Shown here piece after piece: positions 30,801 to 39,917 of a DNA stretch of 64,000 nt. The DNA is from Pseudobdellovibrionaceae bacterium. Its GTDB lineage: Bacteria; Bdellovibrionota; Bdellovibrionia; Bdellovibrionales; UBA1609. The notes beneath the pieces are model-generated. The model searched no databases. It saw only the letters and a program-made list of their open reading frames with translations, and was not told the DNA's origin. The position numbers and the translations under genes are program-made. Location: the NCBI GenBank assembly GCA_947444305.1, contig CANEZP010000019.1, forward strand, positions 1 through 64,000. The letters are read 5' to 3'. The stretch's first letter is position 1. Every line of letters starts with the position of its first letter.

Positions 30801-31001
30801 AAACATTGCGCTGGGTTGAGTTCTTTGCAAAACCGCACCGGGCACCGCAAGCGTAACCGATTGCGAAACTTGACCGTAGATGTTCGGGCCAAGCGCGCTT
30901 ACCGAGCCGCTATCACCGTCCGAACCGCTTGAACAACCGCCCAGAAAAATCGCGACCGACCCTAAGGCCAGCGCAACCGACTTCGAAAACTGTCTTGCCA
31001 T
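27864..31001 (-). CDS. Large (1045 aa) Ser/Thr/Asn-rich lipoprotein
   Basis: FLGGCSSGSDGDSG lipobox; SGTDGTYTLRGLEAGKTYKVIANCG resembles a carboxypeptidase-regulatory-like beta domain. Confidence 0.8.
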   Translation of the reverse strand: MARQFSKSVALALGSVAIFLGGCSSGSDGDSGSVSALGPNIYGQVSQSVTLAVPGAVLQRTQPSAMFAYKPGKTNKLAEFAVNGCALSALDLLSNAELANTTSGTDGTYTLRGLEAGKTYKVIANCGANEKYTSVVKADTSEIADKDPEVTSPVSTIVAAKIIQAVLTAVDSLGLTGDSATAVKAAIVANMDSIISILKSTIETAIQSGAMQPPSVAEAAIIAGGLQTTTTAAQANSSTTAYEIAKPIPATVEQSVEGAKSQVTAFADCESTIAGKSAITCTRAIAKLVYSGLNFPVLLNMTTGGAFEAELAAGCDNNNTGLVALFPAGTFASDDFHGISNFCLIQPTLSKSNRNRGDERGGDDGGMAFAEDMTGGKDGVLTALGQSLFSKAQYRLANIDQIMFSYNSTADAGMNARLFHVSRPNGATGELTNSAFHYKNDAGAWTAVPNIPWGDSSLSYCAVSGCNILPGYATDRHLSFPFMAGAVQWAPSELSSTLGIGRTQISALVTAVGAGSNAGATNLIYGGPVPSMPQIDSFVNEQTHVENNPTGNRKVFAIYSEDIRRGSSSGANPCFDLTSSEPCLGTSGTPYPVVRVNVGLGTTISVDQPTRRIDTVTQSATGAYLMRPFFDRSGFTGIVGFTRVSDGRMLMDELNQERAIKIALFQDDCPTQAILGMSPSCPAGTMINVKLSWNCGEGGSNCPSYNVLSYTPISSSGAPAFGTMITTNYKTTGVYLGSATQPLNVMSSGDFAYMTPLQVIIGVGDTGNDGLTESNAGGHYIVPRYVNCPANCTVENFYLVNENGEVRTTTQDSDGTASSTPVCGIVSGSVNCNVANAVVYTLDQLNDVYFTYGNGNFSEVASNKQIHNGPYVNPSFRCDKEPYFIDGNNNQQLDCDPSNPTNTIASSNDISFSSSHEYTRWYSMPGNNNPLRTAALQGRDNGYVFGDPAGAKKLLTTAFNGWFDGAHTIAADTNLNALQVFGLVFLTFSREGGLNIEKTGTGLAAGSFILQMPSDSEVADSGVDKVVNINNLLGGGLRSLKYTAP

Positions 31002-31196
31002 AAAAATATGACCCGTGCCTTTCAGTTAATATATTTGAACACTTCGAGCACTTCACCAAGGGCCAGGTGCCTTAGCAAAACAAATTCGCATTACTTCGAT
31101 AGGCTTTTCTTTGGCTTCAATTACTAGACCTTCGTCTTAGAAGGATGGGACCTTGGAGCAGTTTTTCTTTTGCGCCGGCCTCCATATAATAAAGAG

Positions 31197-32906
31197 ATGA
31201 AACAAATCTTTCGCATCCTCTTGCCCACGGTACTTACTTTCTTTTTTTGGGGTTGCGGTGAAACGCAAACGACTTCCTCGAATCCCGGAACGACCGCCGA
31301 GGGCATACCGAATTTGACTCTCGGTACACCAAACACCGCAATTACCGAAGGCGAAAACGCCGTGATCACGATCGTGTTGAACCGCGCCCTGCCTTATTCG
31401 GCCAATCTCATTTGGGAAGTCATCATCGGCACGACTCGCTTCGCCGGAGCAACCGGTGCGCTCGTCGTCAATGCCGGCACGACGAGCACGCTTCTCAGCA
31501 TTCCGACACTTGATAACGTGGTTTACGACGGCTCGGTCAAAGCGCATATTCGTATTCGCGATACCGCCGGAATTCTTTCGCCGGTCGAAATCAATTTCGA
31601 CGTCACCGACAACGATCCCATTCCCTTCGTTAGCATCGCCGACCAACAAGGCGTTCGCGGATCCCGGATTGACCTTGCGATCGAGCTTTCGGCCGCGAGC
31701 AATCTCGAAACGGTCGTCGGCTGGAAGACGATCGATGCGACCGCCATCGCCGGCACCGATTACATCGCGGCCAACGGTACGGTTCGTATTCCCGCCGGCG
31801 CAACCCAAGCGGTCATCGGCGTGACGACCTTACCTTTGGCAAGCGATTCAAACTTCACGGTCAAATTGATTAGCGTGGAAAATGCGGCCTTCGCCGATTC
31901 GTCGGCCAGCGCGCACATCCTACCGGGTAATAACCTCGGCACGAAAGTAAGCTTCGCCGCTTCAACGTCGACGTTGAACGAAGCCGCCGTTAACGCCGAC
32001 GTCGTTTTGCAATTAACGAATGCGGTCGGCGTGGACGTGGTGATTGATTTATCTGTAGAGGGTGACGCCATCGCGGGCTCCGATTACGTAACCTTTCCGA
32101 CCACCGTCACGATTCCCGCCGGCGCGAGCAACGTGACCCTGCCGATTCAGATTCTCGATGACGCGATCTTCGAGCGCGAAGAAATCCTCCGACTAAGATT
32201 GCAATCTTCGACTAATGCCAGCTTCGGGCTCGAGACCGTGCACACGATTTACATCGGCGATACGGATGCTAATCCGACCATCTCCATTTCGGATGCCCAA
32301 GCGCTTGAAGCCAACGCGCTTACGTTCTCGGTCTCGTTAAGCCAAGTGAGCGGCGCGGACACCGCCTTCTCGTACCTGACCGCCGACGGTTCGGCCGGCA
32401 TGAGCGATTACGTGCAAGTCGCCGGAACGGTCACGATTCCGCGCGGGCAAACGGTCGCGCAAGTATCGGTACCCACTTCGACGGATACCTTGCACGAAGA
32501 AACCGAAGACATGTCGCTCGTCTTGAGTGAAGCGAACGGCGCTACCCTACTCCGCGCGGTCGCCCGTGGTTCGATTCTTGATGATGACGTTGCACCCGCC
32601 GTTCAGTTTAGCTCGGCCAGTCAGACAATCGGTTCGGGTGTCTCGGCCGTCAGCGTGCCGATTTCGCTTAGCTTCGTGAGTGGCGCCGCCGTTAAAATTC
32701 CGTTTACCGTCGCGGGCACCGCGGTTGGTGGCTTAGATCACAACTTAGCATCGGGAGTGATCACGATTGCGGCGGGCCAAACCACCGGCACGATTTCATT
32801 TACGATCATTCGTCACGGCCCCCCGGCCAAGACCGCGATCATCACGATGGGAACACCCACCGGCGCGAGCTTAGGCGCGCAAACGAGCCACACGGTTACG
32901 TTTTAA
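31197..32906 (+). CDS. Calx-beta repeat lipoprotein
   Basis: FFWGCGETQ lipobox; tandem repeats of type AGTDYIAANGTVRIPAGATQAVIGV / AGSDYVTFPTTVTIPAGASNVTLPIQILDDAIFEREE. Confidence 0.85.
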   Translation: MKQIFRILLPTVLTFFFWGCGETQTTSSNPGTTAEGIPNLTLGTPNTAITEGENAVITIVLNRALPYSANLIWEVIIGTTRFAGATGALVVNAGTTSTLLSIPTLDNVVYDGSVKAHIRIRDTAGILSPVEINFDVTDNDPIPFVSIADQQGVRGSRIDLAIELSAASNLETVVGWKTIDATAIAGTDYIAANGTVRIPAGATQAVIGVTTLPLASDSNFTVKLISVENAAFADSSASAHILPGNNLGTKVSFAASTSTLNEAAVNADVVLQLTNAVGVDVVIDLSVEGDAIAGSDYVTFPTTVTIPAGASNVTLPIQILDDAIFEREEILRLRLQSSTNASFGLETVHTIYIGDTDANPTISISDAQALEANALTFSVSLSQVSGADTAFSYLTADGSAGMSDYVQVAGTVTIPRGQTVAQVSVPTSTDTLHEETEDMSLVLSEANGATLLRAVARGSILDDDVAPAVQFSSASQTIGSGVSAVSVPISLSFVSGAAVKIPFTVAGTAVGGLDHNLASGVITIAAGQTTGTISFTIIRHGPPAKTAIITMGTPTGASLGAQTSHTVTF

Positions 32907-32915
32907 ATCCAATTC

Positions 32916-35399
32916 TTAGCGGCGGCGGCCTTTTGCTTCGGGCGTCGCCGTTAACGGATCGTCGGGCCAAGAATGTTTCGGATAACGTGAACGCAATTCT
33001 TTGCGAACTTCGATGTACGCACTTTTCCAAAAATTGCCGATATCCGACGTGACCTGTACGGGTCGGTAATTGGGGCCGAGCAACCTGAACGTCAAAGGTA
33101 ACTTTCCATTAAGGATTTTCGGCGTAGCCGTGATTCCGAACATTTCTTGCAAACGCACATCAACGTAAGCCGCGTGGGGCTCGCCGTAATTCACTTTGTG
33201 CGCGTGCCCCGTCGCGGCTTTAAAATGCGACGGCAACTGATCATTGAAGTCTTTGACCCAGCCGCGGTCTAAAAGACTTTCGAGCAGTCCGACCATGTCT
33301 TGTTCCAAAACGGCTTTGATCGAAGTTTTATTATAGGCCGCCATTTCGATAAACTCACGTCGCTGTTCTTCGCTTAAGTGAAAGCGCGAATCATGTGGTT
33401 GCGCAAAGCGAAGCCGCTGCATCCACGCGAGCAAACCCTCGTGCTGAGTAATGAACCACTCCCACTTATCGATCAAAACATCGACGAGCTGCGTGCCGAC
33501 CGAAGCCGCATCAACGGGAGTGAGCGAAGGTTCGTCCACGGGCAGATCGTCGATGTAGCGCACGCGCCTGGCGAAGAATTGACCTTTGTCCGTATCGAAG
33601 TGAATGTCTTCGCGCACTTCGATTTCATCCTTCAAAGTGGCGAGCACGAAATCTTTATTTAAGCCGCACGCGACCGAGATCATGGTGTCGGCGCTCCCGC
33701 CGCGATCCATGCCGTTTAGGGCGATAAAGAATTCGCTCTGTCGGACTTGCGTTTCGGGCGCGAGTTTGACGCCTCGTCCGCCGGTCATCAGCGCACGGTC
33801 ACCACCCCGCCGGCGCCGGGCCAAACGATCTCGCTGGCTGAGCAATAAGAGTCGGCGGACCGTGTCGGGTAAGTTTTTACCGGCCGGCTTTGCACCGCCG
33901 GATTTAATCATACCTTCGAGCTGCTTAACGGCATCGACGACCGGCTGGGCGCGCAGGTGCCGCGCGCGTCCCGCTTCGAAATCGCTCAGCATCTCGAGCC
34001 GCATAAGAAGATCACATTCAAGCTGCGTCGTCGGGGCGTTGCGAGCGTCGGCTAACAAATCTCGTTCGTTCAACAGCGCCGCCATCCGCGCCGCGAGCGC
34101 GCCCTCGCCCGTGCGTTCACCGAGCGCGAGTAGCGCACCCCAACGCGGCGGTAACGGGAATTGGTTCAAACGACGCCCCAAATCCGTTAAGCGATTCGAA
34201 GAATCTAATGCACCCATCGCGCGCAGCGAGCGCACGGCCAACGACATCAATGCGGTCGGAGGTGAATCCAGCCAAGAAAAGTTCGCGAAGTCCGATACGC
34301 CCATGTGTGCCAGCAGTAAAAAGGCCTGCGCTAAATCGGAACGCTCGACTTCGGCCGGCATCTCTTCGGCCTGCGTGACTTCTTCGTGAACGGTCCAGAG
34401 CCGCCAGCACACACCCGCTTTTTGCCGGGCCGCGCGCCCCGAACGCTGGCGGGCGTTGAACAAAGCGATGCGCGACAATTCAAGCGCCGAAAAACCCGTC
34501 TTGTGGTCCGTTTCGATCACCTTGGCCAAACCGCAATCGATCACGCCGTCGACGCCGTCGACGGTCACCGAAGCTTCGGCAACGTTGGTCGTAAGAACGA
34601 CCCGCGCCGATGAACCTCCACGTAAAACTTTTTGCTGTTCGGACAAACTTAGCGAGCCGTGCAGAATCTGAATTTCGCGCGGCAATCGCCGCTCTTCAAG
34701 TTTCTCACGAACGCGCATGATCTCGCCGACCCCGGGCAAAAAGACGAGCAGATCGCCCGAACGTTCACGCGCGCCGACTTCGATCGCTTGGACCACCCGC
34801 TCGATGAATTGAAAATCCGTACGCTGGGACAATGGCGTTAGCGAATGGCGAATCTCTAACGGATAAACCAAACCGGGAACGTCCACGTGAACCGAGCCCG
34901 GCAAAAAGTCTAAGAGCTTGCGCGTGTCCAGCGTGGCCGACATCACCAAAATTTTGATCGGCGAACCAAGCTCCTGCATTTCGCGCAAACAGCCGAGCAT
35001 TAAATCTTGGTTCAAATTACGTTCGTGAAATTCGTCGATAACAACGAGCGAGACGCCGCTTAACTCCGGATCGGAAACAAGTTGCCGTAGCGCCAAAGCA
35101 TCGGTCACAAAATTCAACCGCGTGTCGCGTGAGATCCGCGAATCGAAACGCACCTGGTAACCGACCTCGGCGCCGAGCCGCCAGCCGGTTTCTTCCGCCA
35201 CGCGAGACGCCGCCGCGACCGCGGCCATTCGCCTCGGTTCAAGCACTAGAATTTTTCCGGGAACCGACTCTAAGAGCGCCGGGGGTAACCGGGTGGTTTT
35301 ACCCGCGCCGGGCGTGGCGGTAAGGATAATATTCTGGTGATTTGCCACCGCCCCGGCGATTTCGCCGAGGAGTGGATCAATGGGCAACGGGCGCAACAT
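32916..35399 (-). CDS. hrpB: ATP-dependent helicase HrpB
   Basis: ILTATPGAGKTTRLPPALL, VIDEFHERNLNQDL (DEFH box), MSATLD, QRSGRAARQKAGVCWRLW; start MLRPLPIDPLLGEI. Confidence 0.93.
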   Translation of the reverse strand: MLRPLPIDPLLGEIAGAVANHQNIILTATPGAGKTTRLPPALLESVPGKILVLEPRRMAAVAAASRVAEETGWRLGAEVGYQVRFDSRISRDTRLNFVTDALALRQLVSDPELSGVSLVVIDEFHERNLNQDLMLGCLREMQELGSPIKILVMSATLDTRKLLDFLPGSVHVDVPGLVYPLEIRHSLTPLSQRTDFQFIERVVQAIEVGARERSGDLLVFLPGVGEIMRVREKLEERRLPREIQILHGSLSLSEQQKVLRGGSSARVVLTTNVAEASVTVDGVDGVIDCGLAKVIETDHKTGFSALELSRIALFNARQRSGRAARQKAGVCWRLWTVHEEVTQAEEMPAEVERSDLAQAFLLLAHMGVSDFANFSWLDSPPTALMSLAVRSLRAMGALDSSNRLTDLGRRLNQFPLPPRWGALLALGERTGEGALAARMAALLNERDLLADARNAPTTQLECDLLMRLEMLSDFEAGRARHLRAQPVVDAVKQLEGMIKSGGAKPAGKNLPDTVRRLLLLSQRDRLARRRRGGDRALMTGGRGVKLAPETQVRQSEFFIALNGMDRGGSADTMISVACGLNKDFVLATLKDEIEVREDIHFDTDKGQFFARRVRYIDDLPVDEPSLTPVDAASVGTQLVDVLIDKWEWFITQHEGLLAWMQRLRFAQPHDSRFHLSEEQRREFIEMAAYNKTSIKAVLEQDMVGLLESLLDRGWVKDFNDQLPSHFKAATGHAHKVNYGEPHAAYVDVRLQEMFGITATPKILNGKLPLTFRLLGPNYRPVQVTSDIGNFWKSAYIEVRKELRSRYPKHSWPDDPLTATPEAKGRRR

Positions 35400-35413
35400 G
35401 CCCGGCAGTATAC

Positions 35414-36451
35414 TTAAAACGAGCGGCCTACACCACTCAAGTATTCGGGCCACGACCGGCCGCGATTGATTCGGCCAAGGCCGCGGTGTTCGGGACGCGA
35501 ATGGCTCATCACGCCGAAAGCGTTTTCACGCGCGTCGCACTTCTCAGGCGTGTAGGCGCTGTTTTTCTTCAACGTTAAAGTCGCTACCGAATAAGACGGA
35601 GCTTCGATCTCTTTCCACTCGAGCGTGGGATTCTCGACCCATTCCCAAGATTCGAGCCGGCGGCCATCTTTGCTCGTCATGCCAACGGTGTTCAACGGCT
35701 GCACACGAAAATCAAAGCAAGCGGAAGCGGACGCATCGGCCAAGTTGGCTAACAAACCTTGTTTTAGGAAATCGGCATTCGCGGAAGCTTGACCGGCGTT
35801 TGCCGCGCAAGGAACGACGATGTACTTCACGGCTTGTTGGTCGCCGAGGGCGTAGGCCGTACCACTCCAGTACGTTTCCGTGAGGTAGCTGGCCGGCGCG
35901 GGGCTAAAAGTTTTCGCTAACTCCAACATGTAAGTTAGACGCTGACGCTCATCGTCGGGTCGACCGGCAAAGCCTTTAGGATCTTGCACGTGGCCTAAAA
36001 GCAAAACGAAATCTTCGAGCGAGGGAATCGGAAACACGGGCGAGTTCTGCACGACGAAATCTTGGCGACCGCCGCCCGCCGTTTTCACCGAAATCGAAAG
36101 TGCGCGACCATCGTACTCGGTATCGGGCGCAACCTTCGAGGCGGCGTTGGCGAAACGAACGCGTGCGCCATAAGCCGCGGCCTTCGCGAACAATCCGACC
36201 GACAATTCCCGGCGCAAATTCTCCGGCAAATTTTCGTTCTTCAAATCCTTCACGGTGAACTCGGCGTCGGCGCAAACACCTTTGGAGTGAGTGCCGCGCA
36301 AACCGGTGGTCGAAGCAATGTACGCAAACGCCGCGGCAAGCTTGCCCGCTTTGAATGTTTCGTAGCCTTCTGATTTTTCGAGGATGTGGGATTGGCCAAA
36401 GGCCGGGAGGGACAGCAAAGGTAACAATAACAACGCCGTTAAAATACGCAT
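35414..36451 (-). CDS. Secreted hypothetical protein
   Basis: Signal peptide MRILTALLLLPLLSLPAFG; 345 aa. Confidence 0.65.
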   Translation of the reverse strand: MRILTALLLLPLLSLPAFGQSHILEKSEGYETFKAGKLAAAFAYIASTTGLRGTHSKGVCADAEFTVKDLKNENLPENLRRELSVGLFAKAAAYGARVRFANAASKVAPDTEYDGRALSISVKTAGGGRQDFVVQNSPVFPIPSLEDFVLLLGHVQDPKGFAGRPDDERQRLTYMLELAKTFSPAPASYLTETYWSGTAYALGDQQAVKYIVVPCAANAGQASANADFLKQGLLANLADASASACFDFRVQPLNTVGMTSKDGRRLESWEWVENPTLEWKEIEAPSYSVATLTLKKNSAYTPEKCDARENAFGVMSHSRPEHRGLGRINRGRSWPEYLSGVGRSF

Positions 36452-36526
36452 AGTTTAGTCTCCGGTTAGGGGAGACCAACGGATACACGATCGACAACGT
36501 TTAAGCTCTGAAAAAGAATACACCCA

Positions 36527-36563
36527 ACCAAAACTCCCGGTTACACATGAAAGTGCGACCGGG
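36527..36563 (-). terminator. Probable terminator downstream of flagellin 1
   Basis: Minus strand CCCGGTCGCAC-TTTCAT-GTGTAACCGGG then AGTTTTGG. Confidence 0.5.
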
Positions 36564-36642
36564 TTAGGTAAGGTCCGCGGGGCTGGAGAACCCTCCCCGC
36601 TTCGCTAAAAATCCAAAGTCAAATTACATATTCAGATCTAAA

Positions 36643-37476
36643 TTAACCGATCAGTTTCAAAGCCGACATTGGCTGTTGATTCGCCTGAGCCAAAACCGAT
36701 ACCGAAGCCTGTTGCAAGATGTTGTTGCGCGAGAGTTCAGCCGAAGACTGAGCGACGTCGGTATCACGGATGCGTGAGTTCGCGGCCGAGAAGTTCTCGA
36801 TCGACACGCCCAAGTTTTCGGTCGTCGAAACGAGTCGGTTTTGGATGGCACCCAAAGTGGCGCGGTATCCGTTAACCGTACGTTGCGAGTTTTCCAAAAC
36901 TTCTAACGCTTTACGTGCGTCCATTTTATCACCGAAGTTGAATTCAGCGATGCCGAGTTCGGCGGTCGTCGCTTTGATCTCGCCCGGTTCGAAACCGATA
37001 CGATCGTTGAAATCGTCGTTGTTGATGTCGACTTGGAATTCGAAGCGCGGGCCTTCGCCGTTCAACATCGCGGTCTTACCGAAACGAGTGGTCTGTGCGA
37101 TACGTTCGCTTTCCAATTTCAACTGTTGAACTTCTTTATCGATGAAGCCGCGTTCGATATCGCCGACCGTGTCGGAAGCGGCCTGAACACCTAGTTCGCG
37201 CATGCGGGTCAAGATGTTCGAGATTTCGCCCAAGCCGCCTTCTGCAACTTGAACCATCGAGATACCGTCGTTAGCGTTACGCGAGGCCTGTTGATATCCA
37301 CGGATGGTGGACTTGAAAGTTTCGCTGATCGACAACCCTGCGGCGTCATCGGCGGCTTTCGTGATGCGGCTGCCTGAAGCTAATTGCGCGAACGACTTGC
37401 TGATTTCGCGTTGACTGCCGGCCATTGATTTTTGTGCATTGATGCTCGGAATGTTCGTGCTTACTCTCATACCCAT
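36643..37476 (-). CDS. Flagellin 1
   Basis: 277 aa; N-terminal RVSTNIPSINAQKSM...LASGSRITKAADDAAGLSISE; C-terminal SRIRDTDVAQSSAELSRNNILQQASVSVLAQANQQPMSALKLIG. Confidence 0.97.
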   Translation of the reverse strand: MGMRVSTNIPSINAQKSMAGSQREISKSFAQLASGSRITKAADDAAGLSISETFKSTIRGYQQASRNANDGISMVQVAEGGLGEISNILTRMRELGVQAASDTVGDIERGFIDKEVQQLKLESERIAQTTRFGKTAMLNGEGPRFEFQVDINNDDFNDRIGFEPGEIKATTAELGIAEFNFGDKMDARKALEVLENSQRTVNGYRATLGAIQNRLVSTTENLGVSIENFSAANSRIRDTDVAQSSAELSRNNILQQASVSVLAQANQQPMSALKLIG

Positions 37477-37636
37477 GACTGTTCTCCCTTTGTCGTTGCG
37501 AAGGCAAAGCCGTACCTACTCAGCTTGGTTTCACGAAAAATTTCGTAACCCCGCTGCCCGCTGCAACATTGATTATTAAGTTTTGTTTCTCGTTCGCAGT
37601 GCTAGACGTCTTGGTCGAGCGCTGCTTACATCAAAC

Positions 37637-37663
37637 CTTTCGGCGAGTCTGGGGATGGCTAAA
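37637..37663 (-). promoter_or_regulatory. Candidate sigma28-type promoter of flagellin 1
   Basis: Minus strand TTTA-N15-GCCGAAAG; conserved with flagellin 2. Confidence 0.45.
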
Positions 37664-37949
37664 GTCGCGTCGAGTGATTCTAGACGGAGGTCGCGTAAAA
37701 ACGCGCTTTTTCTGGACGAAGGGAGGGGAAAACAAGGCTAAAGAACGTATCAAACAGGACTGATGTACGGTCCCAAGACCTATAGCTATCAGACCTTAGC
37801 AACCTAACCGTTAGCCTACACCGACTTTATATATATCTAGTCGGGTCCGACAGTACCCCGGGCGAAAATTGCTCCACCCGGGTAGGTAAGGTACCGGAGG
37901 GTAAAGGAAATAAACCCTCCAAATTTCTTACTTCATTATTATGTAGGTA

Positions 37950-37980
37950 GAAAACAAAGGCCCGTCCTCATGGGCCTCCG
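37950..37980 (-). terminator. Terminator of flagellin 2
   Basis: Minus strand AGGCCC-ATGAGGAC-GGGCCT followed by TTGTTTT, 15-45 nt after stop. Confidence 0.7.
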
Positions 37981-37995
37981 CAAATCATAGGACTA

Positions 37996-38829
37996 TTAGC
38001 CGATGAGTTTCAAAGCCGACATGGGCTGTTGATTCGCCTGAGCCAAAACTCCGACCGACGCGTTTTGCAAGATGTTGTTACGCGCTAATTCAGCCGAACT
38101 TTGTGCAACGTCGGTGTCACGGATGCGTGAGTTCGCGGCCGAGAAGTTTTCAACGGCTACGCCGATGTTCTCCGTCGTCGAGATCAAGCGGTTCTGGATG
38201 GCACCCAAGTTAGCGCGGTATCCGTTCACGGTGCGCTGAGCGGTTTCCAAAACTTCCAAAGACTTACGAGCGTCCATTTTATCCGAGAAGTTGAAGTCTT
38301 CAACGCCGAGGCTAGAGACCGTCGCGTCCTGTTGGGAAGCGTCGAAGCCGATGCGATCATTGAAGTCATCGTTGTTGATGTCGATCTGGAACGCGTATTC
38401 TTGTCCCGAACCGTCGAGCAAATTCGTATCGCCCCAACGAGTGGTCTTAGCTACACGTTGCATCTCTGATTTCAATTGTTGAACTTCTTTATCGATGAAG
38501 CCGCGTTCAACGTCACCGACGGTGTCGGAAGAAGCTTGAACACCAAGTTCGCGCATACGGGTCAAGATGTTCGAGATCTCGCCCAAGCCGCCCTCGGAGA
38601 CTTGAACCATCGAGATACCATCGTTGGCGTTACGGCCGGCCTGTTGGTAACCACGGATGGTTGATTTTAATGTTTCACTGATCGACAAACCTGCAGCGTC
38701 ATCGGCTGCTTTGGTGATGCGCGATCCGGTGGATAGCTGCGCGAACGATTTACCGATTTCGCGTGAGCTAGCGGACATTGAACGTTGTGCCGCGATCGAC
38801 GGCAAATTTGTTGAAACTCTGAGACCCAT
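37996..38829 (-). CDS. Flagellin 2
   Basis: 277 aa, closely similar to flagellin 1 (RVSTNLPSIAAQRSM...NNILQNASVGVLAQANQQPMSALKLIG). Confidence 0.97.
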   Translation of the reverse strand: MGLRVSTNLPSIAAQRSMSASSREIGKSFAQLSTGSRITKAADDAAGLSISETLKSTIRGYQQAGRNANDGISMVQVSEGGLGEISNILTRMRELGVQASSDTVGDVERGFIDKEVQQLKSEMQRVAKTTRWGDTNLLDGSGQEYAFQIDINNDDFNDRIGFDASQQDATVSSLGVEDFNFSDKMDARKSLEVLETAQRTVNGYRANLGAIQNRLISTTENIGVAVENFSAANSRIRDTDVAQSSAELARNNILQNASVGVLAQANQQPMSALKLIG

Positions 38830-38930
38830 AGGGTGCTCCTTTATAGTGGTGGGCTTACATTGCCCGGCTCCCTCGACCCGATCCTACTCGGGTACTATTG
38901 AGAAAGCGCTCGCTTCCCTGCGGCTTGGGT

Positions 38931-38946
38931 TGAACACGTTGGAGCA
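38931..38946. repeat. 16-bp inverted repeat copy A (partner at 43018-43033)
   Basis: TGAACACGTTGGAGCA on the plus strand; complementary in mRNA sense to the flagellin 3 leader. Confidence 0.9.
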
Positions 38947-39049
38947 GAAGAGAAGTATCCGGCAGGAGTTCAAACGAGGATTCCGAAGTTCAGTCACGTT
39001 CTTCAGATCTCTAGTCCCGCAAACCCAATCCACTGCTTGCATGACTAGC

Positions 39050-39076
39050 TTTTCGGCCGGGTCGAGGTGAACTAAA
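39050..39076 (-). promoter_or_regulatory. Candidate sigma28-type promoter of flagellin 2
   Basis: Minus strand TTTA-N15-GCCGAAAA; same upstream block CTAAAGTCGnGTCGAGT (plus sense) as flagellin 1. Confidence 0.45.
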
Positions 39077-39224
39077 GTCGAGTCGAGTATAACTAGACCA
39101 TCGTCTCGTACGAACTAGACTTTAGTTGAGGGATTTGGCGTGAAATCGCCGGAGGATGATGACGTAACGTGTTCTCGACTAGATCGGGCTTAGGTCTGAC
39201 GGACCAAAGCCCCAGTATATTAGG

Positions 39225-39917
39225 CTATTGTTTGAGGCGCGCGATCGTTCGCGAGAAACCTTCGCGGGCCGCTTTCGCCAATTCAATCTGTCCTTCAAGA
39301 TCTTGCGCGTGAATCATCGTCGACTGCAGCGTCGTTTGCCGGCGTTCCATGTCGGCGTCGCTCAAGGCTTCACGGGTGCGCAATTTCTCACCGCTCTTCA
39401 CGTAGGTTTCCGCGATGCTCTTCGCCGTACCGGCAAGCTCTAGGGATTTCGTTAGCGTTTGGATCTCGAGGTCTACGCCTTCAAGCATGAGCTGTGCCTG
39501 CGCGAGCCGGTGGTCCTGGCCGGGGTTGCCCTCTTCCACTACGCGGAGCGCGTGATATTGCGCGGTCATCTTATATTTAGAAACATCGATCGGCAGATTG
39601 ATCATGTCGACTTCGAGAGTGCGATACTCAAAATAAATCATGCTGAACTTAGATTCGGTGATGGTGCCCGACGTGCGGAGTTGTTTACTGCGCTCAAGAT
39701 CGCGCTTGGCTTGTTCGAAACGGAGTTGCGTCATTTTCAGTTTACTCTGCGCCTTTGACCATTGCGACAAAGCGAGCACCTGCTGAAATTCTTTGTCGAG
39801 CGATTCGCTGGTCACGACCTGTTGGTCGCCCGCGTGCACAATTTTAAATGAGGCCGAATCCTCGGCGGCCATGGCCAACACCGGCATGAGACAAAGAGCC
39901 GTGAAAAATAGCTTCAT
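39225..39917 (-). CDS. Secreted coiled-coil protein
   Basis: Signal peptide MKLFFTALCLMPVLAMA; heptad-rich helical remainder. Confidence 0.65.
   Translation of the reverse strand: MKLFFTALCLMPVLAMAAEDSASFKIVHAGDQQVVTSESLDKEFQQVLALSQWSKAQSKLKMTQLRFEQAKRDLERSKQLRTSGTITESKFSMIYFEYRTLEVDMINLPIDVSKYKMTAQYHALRVVEEGNPGQDHRLAQAQLMLEGVDLEIQTLTKSLELAGTAKSIAETYVKSGEKLRTREALSDADMERRQTTLQSTMIHAQDLEGQIELAKAAREGFSRTIARLKQ

Noticed and set aside
31127-31140. ACTAGACCTTCGTC near 31127 resembles the flagellin 3 promoter spacer/-10 (ACTGGACCTTCGTC)
   Set aside because: No matching -35 at the right distance and the -10 (GTCTTAGA) is poor; treated as coincidence
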